The notes: generated by a model from the sequence alone, not told the origin. DNA of 64,000 bases from Xenorhabdus stockiae (GCF_002632825.1 NZ_NJAJ01000012.1:1-64000), one strand, 5' to 3'. Positions 9,601 through 20,002 are shown, counted from the stretch's first letter. Translations and numbers: made by a program.

Positions 9601-12600
9601 CGTTTGTCATCACCAATCAATGAGCAACCAACAAGGCTGATATGTTCAGGGATTCCTGCCTGTCTGAAGTCTGCGCTGAACTGTTTCAGTTTCAACGCCA
9701 GCTCATCCGCACTGTATCCTCCCATACGGGTCAGGTTATGGGCTGATTCATCACGCCCGTGCCCGACTATCTGCCAGCGTAATTTACCGGAAAGCTGAGC
9801 CGGATCGCCGTAAACCACACGATACTGACCGTTGGCATCAAGCTGTACAATAACACTGGTATCAGGGTGTTTCCCTGCCAGACTCGCAGCGGCTTGCAAA
9901 GCAACAGGATCGTTTTCTGTCTGAATAATAACCTGACTGTTAAAGCGGCTTTCTCCGCCTTCAGCATGAGGTTTAACCGCAACTTTCTCCCATGTTTCAA
10001 CATCCTGATTATTAACCACACGTTCAACAGCTTCTGGCGTATTATCTTTAAGCGGTTTTTTCACCTCATTGATAGTTATATCGATATGATCTTTTGCCGG
10101 AAGCAGACCTGATACAATCTGTTCAGCATACTGGTTCATTAACCGGTTGCTGGCTGTATGATCATAGATAGTCTGTTCACCCGATACCTGATAACCCCCT
10201 GCGACCAGTTTAGTACGGAGTTTTTCACCCGCGTCACCCAGCCCTTCGTTATCAGTCAGCAACATGATTGGTGTCTGTTTCGAAATACCCTGTAGATTTT
10301 TCTCAACTGAGAATTGACCATTCACCGCTTTTGCCAGCACACCCGTGATGCCTGCCGGGTTTGGTACTTCATGGGCGGTTATCGCTTTGGTCATGCTTGG
10401 CATTGGGCGATCCAGCAGTAAACCGGATACCGGCTGACCATGATGTTCTGCATAACGGGCAAGATCGGCTGCAACCGCGCCCCCCATTGAATAACCATGT
10501 ATGATGATATTTTCTGGTTTGATACCACGATCATTAACCAGATAATGGAACATCGTACGGGCATCCTGATATAACCCCTTTTCATTCGGGCTACCATCGC
10601 TGGAGCCGTAGCCACGCATGTTCACTGCCAGTAAATCAATACCTTGCTTCTGGTAATGATTCTGAATAGCACCAGACTGCTCTTCCGTTGATGAACCGGA
10701 ACCATGAATGAAAAGAACCACTTTTCTGGATGGATTCTGGTTAGTGGCTGTATCATTTCCTTGCTCAGCCTGCCCTTGATCAGATACGTGATAATAACCT
10801 GTCAGACGTCCGGCATCTCCGCGTAGCGTGACTTTTTCCGCTGTGCCGCTTTCCACTGCATAATCCAGCAGGATTTGCGTATCTTCATTGATATTGCGAC
10901 GGGCATCTTTGGCACCGAAAAGTTCATGATTCAGGAAACGTTTTACCGGGTTAAAAGGTTCCTGATCCTGTGGTGGTGTGCCATCATTCTCAATAGCCAC
11001 CTTTTCCACTCTTTTCGCTTCCACGATTTCCGGTATCCGGCTCTTGTCGTTACCTTCGGCCTGATCTGCCAGCTCCTCGCCAATGCGACGGTTTTGCTTC
11101 CTGCCTGTACTTTCTGCCAGTGCTGCCTGTGATTCCTGTAGAGCCTGCGCATAATTGAACAGCTCGGTTGGCGTCCAGACGCCAAAATGAGGTTGCCATT
11201 TATGCCCGATAACCTGATCCGCACCGCCTGCTTTAAGCACTTTGGCAACAATACTTGAGCAGTTACCGGTCAACAGTTGGTAACGGGCGTCAGGGTTCTG
11301 GCTGATTTTATGCCATTCAGCCTGCATTGCGGCCACATCCAGCCCCGCCAGATTAATGCGGAAAACACGCCCCTGCTCCGGTTCGCTGGCCTTGAAATCC
11401 TGAATATTGCTCAGTTCACGTTCGGCAAACTGGTGGATCACATTAGCCACGCGTTCTTCAATCAGTTCTGGAGTCTGCTGTTTTGCGGCTGTCCGCAATG
11501 CCTCAGCAAAGTTTTTACCCACTTCCAGCATATCTATGCTGCCGTCTTCCCATTGCAGCATGAACGGGCGGGAGATATCTTCCGGTATACCGGCAGATTT
11601 CAGCAGGTTAGGATTAGCAAGGGCTGCCATCGCAAAACCTTCGCTGATCTCTTCAAATCTTGCATCAACGCCTTTTGCGGCCTGTAATTTTTCAATAAAC
11701 CGCTCCAGCTTACGAGAGCCATCGTGCAGGCCGAAATTGTCTTTCTCCTCTGAAGCAACATCCAGCTCCAGCGCATCATTTTGTCCTGCCGGCTGGCTGA
11801 GATCGCGCCAGCGCAGTTTTACATCCGGATGCTCTGCGGTGGAAACATCAAAAATACGGCGGACACTGGTCGATTTACCGCCTTTCGGCCACCAGCTGAC
11901 ATAGTGTTTTTCGTTGAACTCGGCGGCATTTTCAGCCGTGATTTCCATACGCCCGTGCCCGATTTGCAGGGCTGCATGCCCCAATCGGCTGTGATCGCTG
12001 GGTTTCCAGATAAACAGTGTGGCACTGACCGGAGACAATTGCTGTTCAATGGCCTTGTGAATTTTTTTCAGGCCGGAAATATCAAGCCCTTTACCGTCTT
12101 TCGCCAAATCACGGGGATGCAGATTGGTGAAAACCGTTTCCGCGACTGACTGACCATACTCTTTAGCAACCGAGGTTTTAACCTGCTCAAGCGCTTTTTC
12201 CGCCCATTCCGTTTTCACCACCGTCTGAATATTGGATTTTCCACGGGTAACGAAATTCCCCTGTTCATCAATATAAAGATGTTTGGATTCTTTCAGGCTG
12301 GCATTGCTCAGTTTATTGTACAGATCACTGAAACTGCCTTTCGCGGTGCTTTCTACAGCGGATTCAGCAATCGTCAGTGTTTCGTTCAGGCGCACCTGAA
12401 TTTGTGATAACAGATTTTTCAGTGCCGGAGCCCGTTCTGAATCAGGATGCCCCAGCAGGTAGCCTTCCACCTGTTGACGCAGACCAGAAAGCTTTTCAAT
12501 CGCTTCCAGATCATAATCCCTGCTGTTTTTCAGCTCTTTTTCATAACCTGCGAGTGCATCCAGTACGCGCTGATAGCTGTCTCCCCGGATCTTACCTTTA

Positions 12601-15600
12601 ACGTATGCCGCTGCCTGCAACTCATCAGCAGACATCAGCTCAGTTTTCGGCTTATAGTGCCAGCTACCGTCCGTTTTTTCAGCCAGAATACGGGTGCGAC
12701 CGTTATCATGGGAAACAACACGGTCTTCTACCAGATACAGCGTATCAGGCAGTTGTTGGTAGTTGTCATAATTGGCGAGGATAAAACGTTCAATCGCTTT
12801 GACCTGCTCGGTATTATCCGTGTCTTCCACAATAATGCTTTTGAAACCGGTCACTTCAGAGCCATCGCTGTTCCTGCCCGGCCACGGGCGGATTTCAAAA
12901 CCATCGTAATCATCCGATTCACGCACCAGCAGATTACGCTCAGTACGCAACCCGTAGAATGGCAGTGCCTGATTCAGCAGCGTGTCGATGGCACTGGTTT
13001 TGATGTCCAGATCAATCAGGGTATCCGGCTTATAACCCGTAGGATTCTGAGCCAGCAGCCTTTCCTGTTCTTCAAAGCTGAGTGAATCAAAACGTGCTTT
13101 GACAGAAACACCGGAATCCGTCAGCCTGCGCCCGATATTTTCCGGTAATACGCCCTGATATTCTTTGGCTGCTTTGTCCAGCAGACGAATTTCCCCGACC
13201 AGCCCTTCACGCTGCAACTGGCGCAATACCGGCAGTTCAACATTCCAGAAATAGTTACCCAGACGCAGGCCACCTTCTGCGATGACATAAACATCATCAC
13301 GTGAACCGGTTGCGTACAGGGAACTCCAGAAACCGGTATTACTCCGTGCCGATGCGTTAATCACCGATTTCAGCGCATTCTGCTCAGCAACATCCGGGTC
13401 AAGGAATATTCCTCCCCAGCGCATCAGGGTTTTGTTGAGTTCAATGGCAAATGAATTGCCTTTTACATCAATATCGTAAACCACCTTTTTGCCATCCGTC
13501 TGGGCAGCATCGAGAATATTACGGTACTGTTTGAAATTTCTGCCTGACCAGAACGAGACAATGCTTTTATCGCCATGCACAGGCTCAAAACTATAACCAT
13601 AATGTTCCAGCCTTGAGACGAATTCGACCCGCTTATCCCAGTTATAATCAATGGTGGCATCAACGAACAGTTTTGCCAGCGAGGTTCTCTGTTCTTTCGG
13701 GATGCTGTTTTCCGTGCCATTCAGGTAGCCTTCAACAAAAGTCACCATTTTTTGTCTGAGCGCATCGGGAATATCTGCATCCACACGTTCGAAACCCGGC
13801 ACCGGAATATAATTTTCAGTTGCGAGGTTATTATCGCTATCCAGCCACTGATAAATATTAGCGACTTTCTGTGCCCTGAGTGCTGCACCGGAATTTTCTG
13901 GCGTATCAGTTTGTTCTGGCTGGCTTTTGCCTGCGCCCAGTGCATTCAGCCCACTGAGATCCAGACCGGAAACGGATAGCTCTCTTCTGACAGGCACGGT
14001 TGGTGTTTCATCCGTACTGACAGTAGATAATGGCTTATCGACAGACGGCTGCACGATTTCTGTATTATCGGCGTTCGGGGTTATATGCTGCTTTCTTGCT
14101 CGTATGCCCGCATTAATCTGCAAACGATCCAATGCTGCTTTTGCATTATCCAGCTCGCCCAGATCTTCTTCCAGATATTGCAGTTCCGGAGCAAATTCGT
14201 TTTCTGCCTGAACAACAGATTCAGCATCGATAAAGGAGTGCGTTTTTCCGGCCTGATTTTCAGCCTGCTTTTTAGTATCAGCATCGGCAGGGATCTGTCC
14301 TGACAACCCGCTTCCCATCGCTTTTTCACGGTTCGGTAGTTTGTTGCTATCAAGTTTTGCCGCTTTGGCATCTGACTGCACCTGCGCTGTTTTTATCTCT
14401 GCCGCAGATACGGCATGCTGACCACGTTGTTCCGCCTTCTCAGCAGCGGATTTCCCGTCACGGCCCGCCTTCTCAGCCTGCTGCTGATGAGCAATAGCCT
14501 CCTGCTCCCTGAATTCAATATCAGCACGAGCATCGTCAATCTTCTGCATGGCGTGCTGACGATCCTGCTCTCCTTTATCAGCACCTGATTCAGATTTAGC
14601 AACAGCGTCTTTAACCTCTCCCAGACGCTCCGCTGAGGCCTGCTGAGAATGTTCCAGCTGCTGTTGTGCCGTCTCTTTTGCACTGTCGAGCTGAGTCTGA
14701 ATGTTACCTAATAAACCATCGGCATACTGTTCACGCCACTGCTGACCGGATTGCCCATGATGCGTAGAGTAATCATTCAGCGCTTCCAGCCCTTTGGTTT
14801 TTGCTATCAACTCTTGTGTAATCGACTTGGCTTCATTCTTGATGGCTTCACGCTGTGACTGACCATTGGCATTCAGCGCCGTCAGATCGGTATTTTCCAG
14901 TTGAGTCTGAGTACCGGAAATTGCCGCCAGTTGTTTCTCTTTTTCCAGTGCCAGCCGCTGGCGATCCGATTCTGCTTTCTCCTTGTCCTGCAAGGCATTT
15001 GTGGCTGCCTGATCCTGCTCCACGTAATCAGCAATATCTTTGTCTGACCACTCAGAACGGGCAACAACATTATCCAGCACAAAACCTAAGCCATCGCTGA
15101 CACCAGTACCGGCAAATTCGAGACGGTTACTGCCTGCTTGTGCGGTGAGGTTTAATGTTTTATTTTTCCATTCCGCTTTACCGGTATCATCTGCCCAAAT
15201 GGAAAAAACCAGTTCCCCGTTCCAGAGTACATCTATGCCATTATCGTCAGAAAGACCGGCACGCATGGCGTAATCAAAACTGACGCTGATAGGCTCTCCC
15301 TCAGCCAGTCCGTTGATATCCTGATAAATACGGGTGTTGATATCTACATCAAGTTCACTGACCCGCTCACCATGCCCCTCTTTGCTTAAACCATAAGATG
15401 CAGCGGAAGTGTGAGCTTCAATCCCGTTAGTGGAATGCCAACCCGCAGAACCTTGCTCAAAATCACCATTAACAATCAGATTACCAGCCTGACGTTTTTC
15501 ATGGCTGAGACTACGCTGCATTGCCTCAGTATCCGGTGTATCCACCTCCGACACCGTACCTTGCAGGCTCTCACTCAGATCAGAAGTGACTTCATCCACT

Positions 15601-18600
15601 TCTGTCAGTCTGAAGCCCTCCAGTGAGGAAACTTCAGGTAGATCAATGGCTCCGCGCCCTTTGTGGGTTCCTGATGTGTTGGCCTCATCGCCATTTACCA
15701 GATAGCTGATGCCCTGACTGCCTGCTGAACCAAGCAATGTCTGTTTGACGTTATCAAACAGTGCGCCCAGTTTGTTACTCTGGGTATTGCTGGTTGCCAC
15801 CGCCAGACTATAAAAATCACCATTACCAACCTGAACAGCGACGTTATTCCGTGCGTAAGAGGCGTTGATGTTCAGACCGTCACCCACACGGATATTGGCA
15901 TTGCCTGTGCCTTTCATGACAGAGATATTCAGGCCATCACCCACGCGGGTATTAACGTTGTATTTACCCCATGCCACGTTGACAGAGACACCATCACCCA
16001 CTTTGGTATTAACATTCAGATCACCATGAACAGCGGTGACACTCAAACCATCACCCACGGTTGTGGTGATATTGCCTTTACCTTTGGCGACGGTTGCCTG
16101 AATACCGTCACCCACTTTGGTGACAACGTTACCCTGACTCCATAATGCGTTGAAGCTGTCCCCTTCACCGACCTGAGTCACGATATTGGCATCACCTTTA
16201 GCCAGTACAACATTGCGTCCATCACCGACTTTAGTAATGACATTCGCTTTGCCCCACAAACCGGTGTAATCATCACCATTGCCGATATGGGTAATAATAT
16301 TGGCCTGCCCCTGAACAACGGTAATTTCCTGACCATCACCCACTTTAGTGATGACGTTCGCTTCTCCTTTGGCGAAGTTGTAGCGATCTCCGTCACCATA
16401 ATGCGTCAGGATATTGGCTTTACCCCAGACCGCATTCACGCCTGTACCGTCACCCACTTTAGTGATGATGTTGGCTTCGCCTTTGGCAAACCCGATCGTG
16501 TCACCATCACCAATGTGAGTCATGATGTTACCGATTTTGGAAACCAGCAGGCCAACAGCGGTTCCGTCACCCACTTTGGTCAGAATATTCCCTTTACCGT
16601 TCAGCAGGGCGGCTGTTGTGCCTTCCCCGATATGGGTTATTACATTGGCCTCTGAGGACGCGACAACGCCCATAAAGTCATTACCGACTTTGGTCACGAT
16701 ATTTGCTTTACCCAGCGCCAGTACACCCGTCATACCATCGCCGACGTGAGTCATGATATTGGCCTTGCCAAACATCGCTGCCAGAGTTGTGCCATCACCG
16801 ACTTTGGTCATGATGTTAGCTGTACCGGCAAACAAACCGATGCTGGTGCCTTCTCCGACATGGGTATAAATATTCGCCTTGCCTATCATTAATGCCGCAG
16901 TCAAATCATTACCGACTTTGGTCAGAATGTTGGCTCCGCCAATCATGGCTGCAAAAGTGGAACCATGACCGATTTGTGTAAAGATATTCCCTTTGCCAAT
17001 CATCGCAGCAAGTGCATCACCGTTACCGGCTTTAGTCGCAATGTTACCTTTGGCGATCATCAGAGCAATACTCATACCATCACCGATATGGGTGAATACG
17101 TTGCCGAATGACAGCATCAGTGCCAGCGCATCACCATTCCCCACTTTAGTGAAGATATTGCCGCCACCCGCCATCAGTGCATACGCATTACCCTCTCCGA
17201 CATGGGTAAAAATATTGCCGAAAGCAAGCATTGCGGCAATGGTTTCGCCATCACCAACTTTAGTGAAGATATTTCCTGCTCCCGCCATCACGCCCAGAGT
17301 TTGCCCGTCACCGACATGAGTCAGAACATTGCCCAGCCCCAGCATGATACCGGTGGTATCTCCGTTACCCACTTTGGTCAGGATATTCGCGCCACCCAAC
17401 AAAATGCCGGAAGTACTTCCATCCCCGACATGAGTCAGAACATTCGCACCGCCGCCCATCACAGACAGCAGATCACCCTTGCCTTTTTTGGTCAGAACGT
17501 TCGCACCGCCCAGAGCAATGACTTTCGTACTATCCGATTTTGTCGCCTCTGAGCGATGGCTGATATGGGTAATAATATTCGCGCCACCCAGCATGCCGGA
17601 TTCAAGAGAGCCTCCGCCAATCTTGGTCAGAATATTGGCGCCTCCGGCCAGAATGGCAGACACTTTTCCCTGCCCCATCTGCGTCAGAACGTTAGCACCG
17701 CCAACACCCGACCAAACCGCATCACCATGACCAATCTGAGTATGAGTATTGAAACCACCGCCCATTGAGACGCGGCTGTTACCATTTCCTTTATGGATAG
17801 AAATGTTACCGACAGCCAGAAGATGGGCAAGATAACGCCCGTCACCGACACGAACCAGCACGTTAGCTGCACCACCGGCATTGACTTCCATATCCCCGCG
17901 CTTCCCTTGGTGAAGAAGCACGTTGGCAATTCCGGCACCATTAAATTTCAGGTTGCCTTCCTTGCCTTTTTTGATGATGACGTTTGCACCACCGGCACCG
18001 TTAAATTCCGTATCACCGAATGCAGATGTATGTTCAATAACATTGGCAATACCTGCGCCACTGAAATAGACATTACCCTTTGTAACATTGGATTTGATAA
18101 CGTTACCGCCACCAGCACCTTCAAAACGGACATCACCTGAAGTTTCACGACGCTCAGTCACCGGAAACAGTGACTGATCACTGTATTCGTGTGTGCTGGC
18201 AACACGCTCTGTGGTTGTCTGTACTATTCTGGCGCTGTAATGGAGATCACTCAGTGAATAACCTCCGGTTCCCATCGGGCTATAACCGGAACTTTCTGAG
18301 ATGATTTTATCTGCCAGATTGACCGTATGGTCGCCTTCCTTATACCAAGGGCGGGCAATATATTGCAGTATTCCGGTTTCAGGATGGTTTCTTAACTCAA
18401 CCACAACGATTTTGGTGTAAACACCCAGTTTTTTGGCATACACATAGGTGTTTGGCATGCGATGGGATTTAACAGCTTTGACATCAACTTTAGTGCCATC
18501 CTGATACACCGCATAGCCGCCCATTTTGGCATCGGATAAAATGACATCCGCAGCCTTAATACGCACACCACTGCCATACGTCATCCATTCGTTTTCTGTC

Positions 18601-19514
18601 AGCTTTTGTTCTACTGCCTGAATCGTAGTGGATTGCTGATGTTCTACAACCAGATTTGACAGGGTATAGGCACCGTCAATCCCCACATCCACAAAACCGT
18701 TCTGCGCAGAGATATCCTGTTTTTCAAGCCCCTGAAGGTGATGACCCTCTTTATACCAGGCGGTAGAGTGGTAGGTCAGTTTTCCGGTTGCGGGATCATT
18801 GCGAAGCTGGATTTTATGAATTTTGGTGTAAGTGCTGTCAGCAAAGGCAAACAGATAAGTGTTCGGCTCCCGTGTTGACTTAATGCCTGACACCTGATTA
18901 TCGCTGCCAATCCATGACCCATTCATGGTCGCACTTTTCAGGATAATCTCTTTGGCATCAGCGTACTCTATGCCTTCGCCGCTCAAATCACTGTCAGCGC
19001 CTTTACGGATAATCCGGTTATATGCGCCCGCTCCGGCAAAGTGGATATTCCCCTGTTCGACATCGGAGTACAGGCTGTTATAACCACCAGCTCCCTTAAA
19101 GCTGATATCACCTTTTACACCTTTACGGGTGATCCCGTTATAACCGGAAACCCCCGCGTAGTTGATAGCACCGTTATCACCGGTGTGATTGATATTCAGC
19201 CCACCAGCAGCACCGGCAAACTCTATCGTACCGTTATGTGTTTTATTAATGGCGGTATACCCTGATCCGCCTTTGACCGTCAGGGAGCCACTGGTATCAT
19301 TGATGTTCAGATAACCGGCACCACCGACAACCGTATCATGCCCCCATGTTGTATTGACTGTGGCGCCGATTGACCCGACGACAATATAGTCATTACCACC
19401 ATAAGCATTAATGACGCCACCAACGCCTATCGCGTGTATTGTGTTACCGTCATTATCATCCTCATATCTACCGGTAAAGAAGTATTCCGTACTTCGGTTA
19501 GATGATTTCCCCAT
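6669..19514 (-). CDS. rtxA: MARTX toxin (multifunctional autoprocessing RTX toxin), complete
   Basis: 4281 residues. The frame opens 14 codons earlier, but ATG 19514 has AGGA at -8 and gives the family start MGKSSNRSTEYFFTG. Residues ~1-460 are A-type glycine repeats and ~460-1240 are B repeats. Around 1350 is an LIVNGDFE...GW module and at ~1500-1715 a charged coiled coil. Effectors follow: an unidentified domain with an FWSG motif (~1880-2170); RID, a fatty-acyl transferase that inactivates Rho GTPases (~2180-2800, His2513 in LGHAALQIG, Cys2752 in GNCSS); ABH, a lipase-like hydrolase (~2870-3140, Ser3009 in GYSMGG, His3119); and CPD, the InsP6-activated self-cleaving protease (~3170-3380, His3252 in VGHGRD, Cys3297 in VGCSL). 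C-terminal GD-rich calcium repeats (~3910-4140) carry the type I secretion signal region. No actin-crosslinking domain is seen. Last gene of rtxH-rtxC-rtxA. Confidence 0.96.
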   Translation of the reverse strand: MGKSSNRSTEYFFTGRYEDDNDGNTIHAIGVGGVINAYGGNDYIVVGSIGATVNTTWGHDTVVGGAGYLNINDTSGSLTVKGGSGYTAINKTHNGTIEFAGAAGGLNINHTGDNGAINYAGVSGYNGITRKGVKGDISFKGAGGYNSLYSDVEQGNIHFAGAGAYNRIIRKGADSDLSGEGIEYADAKEIILKSATMNGSWIGSDNQVSGIKSTREPNTYLFAFADSTYTKIHKIQLRNDPATGKLTYHSTAWYKEGHHLQGLEKQDISAQNGFVDVGIDGAYTLSNLVVEHQQSTTIQAVEQKLTENEWMTYGSGVRIKAADVILSDAKMGGYAVYQDGTKVDVKAVKSHRMPNTYVYAKKLGVYTKIVVVELRNHPETGILQYIARPWYKEGDHTVNLADKIISESSGYSPMGTGGYSLSDLHYSARIVQTTTERVASTHEYSDQSLFPVTERRETSGDVRFEGAGGGNVIKSNVTKGNVYFSGAGIANVIEHTSAFGDTEFNGAGGANVIIKKGKEGNLKFNGAGIANVLLHQGKRGDMEVNAGGAANVLVRVGDGRYLAHLLAVGNISIHKGNGNSRVSMGGGFNTHTQIGHGDAVWSGVGGANVLTQMGQGKVSAILAGGANILTKIGGGSLESGMLGGANIITHISHRSEATKSDSTKVIALGGANVLTKKGKGDLLSVMGGGANVLTHVGDGSTSGILLGGANILTKVGNGDTTGIMLGLGNVLTHVGDGQTLGVMAGAGNIFTKVGDGETIAAMLAFGNIFTHVGEGNAYALMAGGGNIFTKVGNGDALALMLSFGNVFTHIGDGMSIALMIAKGNIATKAGNGDALAAMIGKGNIFTQIGHGSTFAAMIGGANILTKVGNDLTAALMIGKANIYTHVGEGTSIGLFAGTANIMTKVGDGTTLAAMFGKANIMTHVGDGMTGVLALGKANIVTKVGNDFMGVVASSEANVITHIGEGTTAALLNGKGNILTKVGDGTAVGLLVSKIGNIMTHIGDGDTIGFAKGEANIITKVGDGTGVNAVWGKANILTHYGDGDRYNFAKGEANVITKVGDGQEITVVQGQANIITHIGNGDDYTGLWGKANVITKVGDGRNVVLAKGDANIVTQVGEGDSFNALWSQGNVVTKVGDGIQATVAKGKGNITTTVGDGLSVTAVHGDLNVNTKVGDGVSVNVAWGKYNVNTRVGDGLNISVMKGTGNANIRVGDGLNINASYARNNVAVQVGNGDFYSLAVATSNTQSNKLGALFDNVKQTLLGSAGSQGISYLVNGDEANTSGTHKGRGAIDLPEVSSLEGFRLTEVDEVTSDLSESLQGTVSEVDTPDTEAMQRSLSHEKRQAGNLIVNGDFEQGSAGWHSTNGIEAHTSAASYGLSKEGHGERVSELDVDINTRIYQDINGLAEGEPISVSFDYAMRAGLSDDNGIDVLWNGELVFSIWADDTGKAEWKNKTLNLTAQAGSNRLEFAGTGVSDGLGFVLDNVVARSEWSDKDIADYVEQDQAATNALQDKEKAESDRQRLALEKEKQLAAISGTQTQLENTDLTALNANGQSQREAIKNEAKSITQELIAKTKGLEALNDYSTHHGQSGQQWREQYADGLLGNIQTQLDSAKETAQQQLEHSQQASAERLGEVKDAVAKSESGADKGEQDRQHAMQKIDDARADIEFREQEAIAHQQQAEKAGRDGKSAAEKAEQRGQHAVSAAEIKTAQVQSDAKAAKLDSNKLPNREKAMGSGLSGQIPADADTKKQAENQAGKTHSFIDAESVVQAENEFAPELQYLEEDLGELDNAKAALDRLQINAGIRARKQHITPNADNTEIVQPSVDKPLSTVSTDETPTVPVRRELSVSGLDLSGLNALGAGKSQPEQTDTPENSGAALRAQKVANIYQWLDSDNNLATENYIPVPGFERVDADIPDALRQKMVTFVEGYLNGTENSIPKEQRTSLAKLFVDATIDYNWDKRVEFVSRLEHYGYSFEPVHGDKSIVSFWSGRNFKQYRNILDAAQTDGKKVVYDIDVKGNSFAIELNKTLMRWGGIFLDPDVAEQNALKSVINASARSNTGFWSSLYATGSRDDVYVIAEGGLRLGNYFWNVELPVLRQLQREGLVGEIRLLDKAAKEYQGVLPENIGRRLTDSGVSVKARFDSLSFEEQERLLAQNPTGYKPDTLIDLDIKTSAIDTLLNQALPFYGLRTERNLLVRESDDYDGFEIRPWPGRNSDGSEVTGFKSIIVEDTDNTEQVKAIERFILANYDNYQQLPDTLYLVEDRVVSHDNGRTRILAEKTDGSWHYKPKTELMSADELQAAAYVKGKIRGDSYQRVLDALAGYEKELKNSRDYDLEAIEKLSGLRQQVEGYLLGHPDSERAPALKNLLSQIQVRLNETLTIAESAVESTAKGSFSDLYNKLSNASLKESKHLYIDEQGNFVTRGKSNIQTVVKTEWAEKALEQVKTSVAKEYGQSVAETVFTNLHPRDLAKDGKGLDISGLKKIHKAIEQQLSPVSATLFIWKPSDHSRLGHAALQIGHGRMEITAENAAEFNEKHYVSWWPKGGKSTSVRRIFDVSTAEHPDVKLRWRDLSQPAGQNDALELDVASEEKDNFGLHDGSRKLERFIEKLQAAKGVDARFEEISEGFAMAALANPNLLKSAGIPEDISRPFMLQWEDGSIDMLEVGKNFAEALRTAAKQQTPELIEERVANVIHQFAERELSNIQDFKASEPEQGRVFRINLAGLDVAAMQAEWHKISQNPDARYQLLTGNCSSIVAKVLKAGGADQVIGHKWQPHFGVWTPTELFNYAQALQESQAALAESTGRKQNRRIGEELADQAEGNDKSRIPEIVEAKRVEKVAIENDGTPPQDQEPFNPVKRFLNHELFGAKDARRNINEDTQILLDYAVESGTAEKVTLRGDAGRLTGYYHVSDQGQAEQGNDTATNQNPSRKVVLFIHGSGSSTEEQSGAIQNHYQKQGIDLLAVNMRGYGSSDGSPNEKGLYQDARTMFHYLVNDRGIKPENIIIHGYSMGGAVAADLARYAEHHGQPVSGLLLDRPMPSMTKAITAHEVPNPAGITGVLAKAVNGQFSVEKNLQGISKQTPIMLLTDNEGLGDAGEKLRTKLVAGGYQVSGEQTIYDHTASNRLMNQYAEQIVSGLLPAKDHIDITINEVKKPLKDNTPEAVERVVNNQDVETWEKVAVKPHAEGGESRFNSQVIIQTENDPVALQAAASLAGKHPDTSVIVQLDANGQYRVVYGDPAQLSGKLRWQIVGHGRDESAHNLTRMGGYSADELALKLKQFSADFRQAGIPEHISLVGCSLIGDDKRDGFARRFISALDDQGLRTTVSARSSEVAVDSTGRKHTRDAQEQWVHKLVDNKIVLGWNDKGELESYSEHIRRGISENDIALSLVGHSGAEAEAKGAIAENTETFHAPEQREKENDSAPNSNAPNETASDRHLSYSGNIQVQVGEGEFTAINWGTTNVGIKVGNGGFKSLAFGDNNVMVHIGDGDSKHSVDIAGYQAIEGAQLFVGNRNISFNLGRSNDLIVMLEKSIPTPPLINPFDGAARISGVLQSISSQNGAAQSPGGLFGSSDWLTAQDQQWTLEGAKKYVSDLSGLDLTSSVKYETLTELNTENERSSRGLKNDLENTLNKKYNQWLGGEGNKPELSQLSRADKFRQANEKLAFNFAVGGQGADIQVTTGNWNFMFGDNIQSILDTNLGSVFGLMTQEYTATGMAKTTFTFSPTDLPRQIKNKLLGNLAGVSADTTLADIFGVDYTPDGRIVSRSGQPVDGVAIMQEMLEIIGEFSGEQLKSFTDPQKLLDGLKAGLNTGTDGINSFAESHGLKAKAPDETSEDKISLNEEDKPTEQTESEQPERAFGFNALNLPNLFATLFSQDKQTEMQSLVSNLKENLTADLLNMQDKTFDFLRNSGHLQGDGDIHVSLGNYNFNWGGDGKDLGAYLGDNNNFWGGRGDDVFYSVGTSNIFAGGEGNDLGVLMGRENMMFGGAGNDVAVLAGHINYAYMGDGDDQVFAFGEGGVIEGGKGRDYIVASGNFNHIDAGEDQDYVVTIGNHNQVELGEGDDFATVFGNYNRIDGNAGNNAIKLMGYHAVINGGAGNDHLIAGVVSKFSRFNGGEGNNLLVLGGYQNHFKGGSGVNSFVVSGDVIDNIVEDIKLGDRIIFNNINWQNLWLQRSGYDLVLLTNRNIHDTSGQGQFEALGSVTFTDYFNGNRADIITRMGNKDTQGECEYTALSARAVDTLVQAMSGFAPEMGDSGFIDLLDSQTKSTIIAAWADTTSGKSKLT

Positions 19515-19540
19515 AAATATTCCTGGTGTTGGGCAAAAAA

Positions 19541-20002
19541 TTAAACAGTAAACCACTGTATCCGACGGATACAGCGGTCATTTTTAACATCCAGAATACC
19601 CCGGACAGTACAGGCTCTCTGGCCTTTCCAGGCCGCAAATACACGGCGGCGCAAATCCCGGGCGATATCATGTGCATGCCCGAATGGGGCAATCATTTCT
19701 GGAAAAAAGATATGCTGACCAGAGCGCCAGTCTTCATGCAATATTTCCCTTTCACCGGAAAGAATTGCAGCGCGGCTGCTGTCAGACAAAAAAGCCCAAT
19801 TACAAAAAGCAACTGGGCGCTGGTGTTCATCTTCGTAATAGCAAAACTGATTGAGCTGAAATGACGGTAAGATTCGTTGTTGCCATTCGGCAACTAAATA
19901 ACGGCGATGCAGGGGGGAATGTTGGCAAAGTAACATTACCCCGCCAATGATGGCCTGTATTTCAGTCTGATTCAGGGTTGCCGGTTGATGTGTGATCATC
20001 AT
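19541..20002 (-). CDS. rtxC: RTX toxin-activating lysine acyltransferase RtxC
   Basis: 153 residues; start ATG 20002 (a second ATG follows at once). It belongs to the HlyC family, which acylates RTX toxins in the cytoplasm with acyl-ACP as donor. The catalytic His is His32 in SPLHRRY and the conserved Asp is Asp91 in HEDWRSGQ; the IAPFG motif follows. It begins 24 bp after rtxH and ends 26 bp before rtxA, so the three are almost surely one operon. RtxC is known to be dispensable for some Vibrio MARTX activities, and the copy 2 locus in this window has lost it. Confidence 0.93.
   Translation of the reverse strand: MMITHQPATLNQTEIQAIIGGVMLLCQHSPLHRRYLVAEWQQRILPSFQLNQFCYYEDEHQRPVAFCNWAFLSDSSRAAILSGEREILHEDWRSGQHIFFPEMIAPFGHAHDIARDLRRRVFAAWKGQRACTVRGILDVKNDRCIRRIQWFTV

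Noticed and set aside
15800-18130. Regularly spaced ~60-bp repeats that could look like a CRISPR array
   Set aside because: They are the coding DNA of ~20-residue B repeats in an open frame, without palindromic repeats or unique spacers.
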